Source: JAJFKX01 sp965230265 | Lineage (GTDB): Bacteria; Pseudomonadota; Gammaproteobacteria; Xanthomonadales; Wenzhouxiangellaceae | Assembly: GCA_965230265.1 (NCBI GenBank) | Contig: OZ245999.1 | Span: 1,178,001-1,242,000, forward strand | DNA length: 64,000 nucleotides | Direction of reading: 5' to 3' | Shown: one piece after another, positions 61,113 to 64,000 of the stretch | Layout: each line of letters opens with the position of its first letter | How positions within the stretch are numbered: position 1 is the stretch's first letter | The notes under the pieces: model-generated | Told to the model about the DNA's origin: nothing | Database searches by the model: none | What the model saw: the letters and a program-made list of their open reading frames with translations, nothing else | Made by a program: the position numbers and the translations under genes

Positions 61113-63422
61113 ATGAGTAAACGCCAGACATCTAACCAGAGTCCCACACCTTCGGTGCTGATGCTGCGTGCCAGAGAGAGTCTGTTCGTGCTTTGCAGCC
61201 TATTGGCGATCTATCTGCTGGTGTGTTTGTTCAGCTTTGATCAAAGTGATCCGGGTTGGACACACAGCAGAGAAGTGGCTGATCTGAAGAACCTTGGCGG
61301 TAGCACGGGTGCGTGGTTATCCGATGTGCTGTTATCGGTATTTGGCGTGCTGGCCTATTTATTTCCATTGCTATTGCTGTATGTTGGTGTACGGCAAATT
61401 CGCCAGAAACCAGTGACCGAACATGACAGTTACTGGATGCTGGTCATTTATTTTGGTGGTTTCTTGCTGGCGTTGGCGGCTGGTTGCGGGCTGGGGCATT
61501 TGAATATGCAAAGCGCCGGGCCATGGTTACCGGCTGGCATTGGTGGTGGGGGCATTTTTGGGCAAATGGTGGTGTCGCCGCTGGTTTCCGGTTTGGGTTT
61601 GCTGGGCACAACGTTGCTGTTGCTGGCTTTCTTTCTGACCGGGTTAACATTTTTCACTGGCGTTTCCTGGCTGACTGTGATGGATAAGGTGGGGTACTGG
61701 GTACTGCGCGGCTGGGACAATTTGTTTATTGGAATTAGCCGTATTCGTGATTGGTGGGCAGGCCGTCGCGCCAAAGCCGAGCGCGTGGTGGTGCGCAAGG
61801 AAGATACTGTTAAACGCGCCCGGCGCAAAGTCAAACAACCACGTATTGAGCCGAGGGTGGAACCAGAAGCCGCCAAACCCAAGAAGGTTAAACAACAGGC
61901 ACTGTTTAAACAGATGAATGTCGGCGAACTGCCATCAGTGGAGTTGCTGGATCAGGCGCCGGTACAAAGCACGGGCTACAGCGAAGCCGAATTACAGGCC
62001 ATGTCACGGCAGGTAGAGTTAAAGCTGGCAGATTTTGGTGTTGAAGTGGAGGTGGTTGAGGTACATCCCGGACCGGTCATAACCCGTTTTGAAATGTTGC
62101 CAGCACCTGGCGTGAAAGGCGCACAAATCAGTAACCTGGCCAAGGATCTGGCTCGTGGTTTGAGTGTCATCTCTGTTCGAGTGGTGGATGTGATTCCGGG
62201 TAAATCTGTCATTGGTTTGGAGATCCCCAACCAGAACCGTGAGATTGTATATCTGCGCGATGTGGTGGATTCAGAGGCGTATCAAAAATCCAGCTCGCCA
62301 GTCACTCTGGGGCTGGGCAAAAGCATTTCTGGTCGCCCGGTGGTTGCCGATGTTGCCAAAATGCCTCACCTGCTGGTTGCCGGTACCACTGGTTCGGGCA
62401 AGTCAGTTGCCATTAATGCGATGATCCTGAGCTTGGTCTATAAGGCCACACCGGACCAAGTGCGTTTGATTATGGTCGACCCCAAAATGCTGGAGTTGTC
62501 TGTTTATGAAGGCATCCCGCATTTGCTGGCACCGGTGGTGACGGATATGAAGCAGGCGGCCAATGCACTGCGCTGGTGTGTGGTTGAGATGGAACGGCGT
62601 TACCGTTTGATGGCGGCACTGGGTGTTCGTAACCTGGCTGGCTTGAACAAAAAACTCAATGATGCCCGTAAGAAAGGCAAACCCATTACTGACCCATTGT
62701 TCCAACCGACCGACCCCAATGATGAGCCACCGGTACTGGAGCATCTACCGTTTATTGTTGTTATTGTCGATGAATTTGCTGACATGATGATGGTGGTTGG
62801 TAAAAAAGTGGAAGAATTGATTGCCCGGCTGGCGCAAAAAGCCCGTGCCTCCGGTATTCATCTGATTCTGGCCACTCAGCGACCTTCAGTGGATGTGATT
62901 ACCGGGCTGATTAAAGCCAATATTCCCAGTCGTATTGCGTTTCAGGTGTCATCTAAGATTGATTCTCGCACCATTTTGGATCAGGGTGGGGCGGAACAGT
63001 TGCTTGGCCATGGCGATATGTTGTACCTGCCACCAGGTACCGGCTTGCCGGAACGTGTCCATGGCGCTTTTGTGGACGATCATGAAGTTCACGCAGTGGC
63101 AGAGTCTTTGCGCAGTCAGGCGGAACCAGATTACCTTGATGAGGTTCTTAATGACACCCAGTATACCGGTGATGGCCAGGTGATAGGTGCAACCGGCCTG
63201 CCAGAAGCCGCTGGTGGTGAGCAGGACGAGTTGTACGACAAAGCCGTGTATATCGTTACAGAAAGCCGCCGGGCGTCAATTTCCAGCGTCCAGCGGCAAT
63301 TGCGGATTGGCTATAATCGCGCTGCCCGCATTATTGAAGAGATGGAAGCTGCTGGCATTGTCAGCCCGCCTGAACATAATGGGATGCGGGAAGTGTTGGC
63401 GCCACCACCACCCAAAGATTAG
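61113..63422 (+). CDS. ftsK: DNA translocase FtsK
   Basis: 769 residues, the short type without a long Pro/Gln linker. Four N-terminal membrane helices (residues about 20-40, 70-95, 110-130, 150-185) anchor it at the septum. A basic linker (about 210-270) leads into the motor: VEVVEVHPGPVITRFE alpha domain, Walker A GTTGSGKSVAIN, FIVVIVDEFADMMMV Walker B, LATQRPSVDVITG, and the DNA-reading gamma winged helix (ISSVQRQLRIGYNRAARIIEEMEAAGIV). It moves chromosome termini for dimer resolution at cell division. lolA follows, as in many gammaproteobacteria. Confidence 0.96.
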   Translation: MSKRQTSNQSPTPSVLMLRARESLFVLCSLLAIYLLVCLFSFDQSDPGWTHSREVADLKNLGGSTGAWLSDVLLSVFGVLAYLFPLLLLYVGVRQIRQKPVTEHDSYWMLVIYFGGFLLALAAGCGLGHLNMQSAGPWLPAGIGGGGIFGQMVVSPLVSGLGLLGTTLLLLAFFLTGLTFFTGVSWLTVMDKVGYWVLRGWDNLFIGISRIRDWWAGRRAKAERVVVRKEDTVKRARRKVKQPRIEPRVEPEAAKPKKVKQQALFKQMNVGELPSVELLDQAPVQSTGYSEAELQAMSRQVELKLADFGVEVEVVEVHPGPVITRFEMLPAPGVKGAQISNLAKDLARGLSVISVRVVDVIPGKSVIGLEIPNQNREIVYLRDVVDSEAYQKSSSPVTLGLGKSISGRPVVADVAKMPHLLVAGTTGSGKSVAINAMILSLVYKATPDQVRLIMVDPKMLELSVYEGIPHLLAPVVTDMKQAANALRWCVVEMERRYRLMAALGVRNLAGLNKKLNDARKKGKPITDPLFQPTDPNDEPPVLEHLPFIVVIVDEFADMMMVVGKKVEELIARLAQKARASGIHLILATQRPSVDVITGLIKANIPSRIAFQVSSKIDSRTILDQGGAEQLLGHGDMLYLPPGTGLPERVHGAFVDDHEVHAVAESLRSQAEPDYLDEVLNDTQYTGDGQVIGATGLPEAAGGEQDELYDKAVYIVTESRRASISSVQRQLRIGYNRAARIIEEMEAAGIVSPPEHNGMREVLAPPPPKD

Positions 63423-63511
63423 ATCATCAGCCCAATTAATACTGGATTAAGCTTGGTCTAATAAAATAGGCCTGACTAATATCGGGCTATTAACCCAGGA
63501 ATCGTTGATAT

Positions 63512-64000
63512 ATGCACAAATTATTGATTGGCAAAGTAATGCTTGCGTTTGCTGTGATGTTGAGCGTTAATTTATCAGCACAAGATAGCGATACAGAGTT
63601 GGCTGGTGACAACCGTGTGCAGGCGGAGTCTGTGCAGGCACCGGCTTTGGGTAATGCATTAAATCAATTGCAGTCCTTCACCGAGGGTCTGGACAGTTTT
63701 AGTGCAGATTTTACCCAAAGTGCTTATGATCCACAGGGCAGGCTGGAAGAAACCAGCAGCGGTATTTTACGCCTTAGTAAGCCCAACTTGTTGCACTGGA
63801 AATACACTGAACCATTCCCTCAGTTGATTGTTGCGGATGGTCAAAGGGTGTGGTCATACGATATTGAACTGGAGCAGATTACTGTGCGCGAACAGTCTGA
63901 TGCTCAGGCGCAATCACCATTAACACTGCTAACCGATCCAGAAAAACTCTATAAAAGCTTTACCTTACGCAATCTGGGGGTAGAAAGTGGACTGTCATGG
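63512..64000 (+). CDS. lolA: outer-membrane lipoprotein carrier LolA, cut by the window edge
   Basis: Open to the last base of the window (163 codons, no stop). AGGA lies 11 nt before the ATG. A signal peptide (LLIGKVMLAFAVMLSVNLSAQ) is followed by an unusual acidic Gln/Ala-rich insertion of about 25 residues and then LolA patterns: LQSFTEGLDSFSADFTQ, SGILRLSKPNLLHWKYTEPFPQLIVADGQRVWSYD and LEQITVRE. The position right after ftsK supports the call. It would carry lipoproteins across the periplasm to LolB. Confidence 0.92.
   Translation, partial: MHKLLIGKVMLAFAVMLSVNLSAQDSDTELAGDNRVQAESVQAPALGNALNQLQSFTEGLDSFSADFTQSAYDPQGRLEETSSGILRLSKPNLLHWKYTEPFPQLIVADGQRVWSYDIELEQITVREQSDAQAQSPLTLLTDPEKLYKSFTLRNLGVESGLSW

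Noticed and set aside
1..64000. CRISPR arrays, tRNA or rRNA genes, insertion sequences or integrase genes.
   Set aside because: I looked through the intergenic spaces for regularly spaced repeats, tRNA-like TTCGANTC arms and transposase motifs and found none.

Overview
This window is a chromosomal segment of a free-living Gammaproteobacterium, probably marine or aquatic. The housekeeping proteins (MnmG, RluB, ScpA/ScpB, RimK, ParC, ParE, Aat, TrxB, FtsK, LolA) read as gammaproteobacterial. Many exported proteins resemble those I associate with the Xanthomonadales, Wenzhouxiangella and Marinicella side of the class: an IPTL-CTERM-like tail, a subtilase ending near DGFE, a TPR protein with an N-terminal membrane block, and GxWF-type secreted proteins. 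That placement is an inference. Base composition is near 50% GC by eye, except for two clearly AT-rich blocks at about 23.0-24.6 kb and 41.3-44.65 kb.

Layout. 1-7.6 kb: the Arg-rich end of a gene cut by the window edge, its terminator, a solitary mnmG, then a leftward run rimB-rimK-scpA-scpB-rluB and a small conserved protein (ribosomal S6 modification, chromosome condensation, 23S rRNA pseudouridylation). 7.7-12 kb: UDP-glucose dehydrogenase, an exported beta-propeller with an IPTL-like C-terminal anchor, and an exported metallo-beta-lactamase-fold hydrolase. 12.3-19.6 kb: a three-gene RND efflux operon with one lipoprotein adaptor and two different permeases. 19.7-41.3 kb: an accessory zone rich in exported proteins (SGNH hydrolases, subtilase, OmpA-like protein with a Cys-rich tail, beta-solenoid protein, S9 peptidase, secreted proteins of unknown role), with an ABC exporter, a zinc metallopeptidase, a large TPR protein, an AT-rich pentapeptide-repeat membrane protein and an unexported two-repeat protein of unknown function.

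41.3-44.65 kb: an AT-rich two-gene insertion beside parC. A P-loop ATPase on the + strand and a two-helix membrane protein on the - strand converge and overlap by 4 bp at their stop codons. This is the best candidate here for an undescribed (possibly defence) module. 44.66-49.8 kb: parE, an NRDE/TANGO2-type gene and parC on the - strand. 50-54 kb: a secreted protein, an HxlR-type regulator divergent from a small membrane protein across two 28-bp tandem repeats, a class 3 lipase and an orphan pseudopilin. 54.5-64 kb: aat, an exported amidohydrolase, a lipoprotein, an alpha/beta hydrolase, a YaiI-type protein with a COG3146-type acyltransferase, trxB, ftsK and the 5' part of lolA.

Non-coding signals include several hairpins (some with U-tracts), a family of REP-like palindromes (an inverted pair at 39.2 kb and a third copy at 47.05 kb with compensatory stem changes), and a good promoter before the ATPase gene. 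I saw no tRNA, rRNA, CRISPR array, transposase or integrase.
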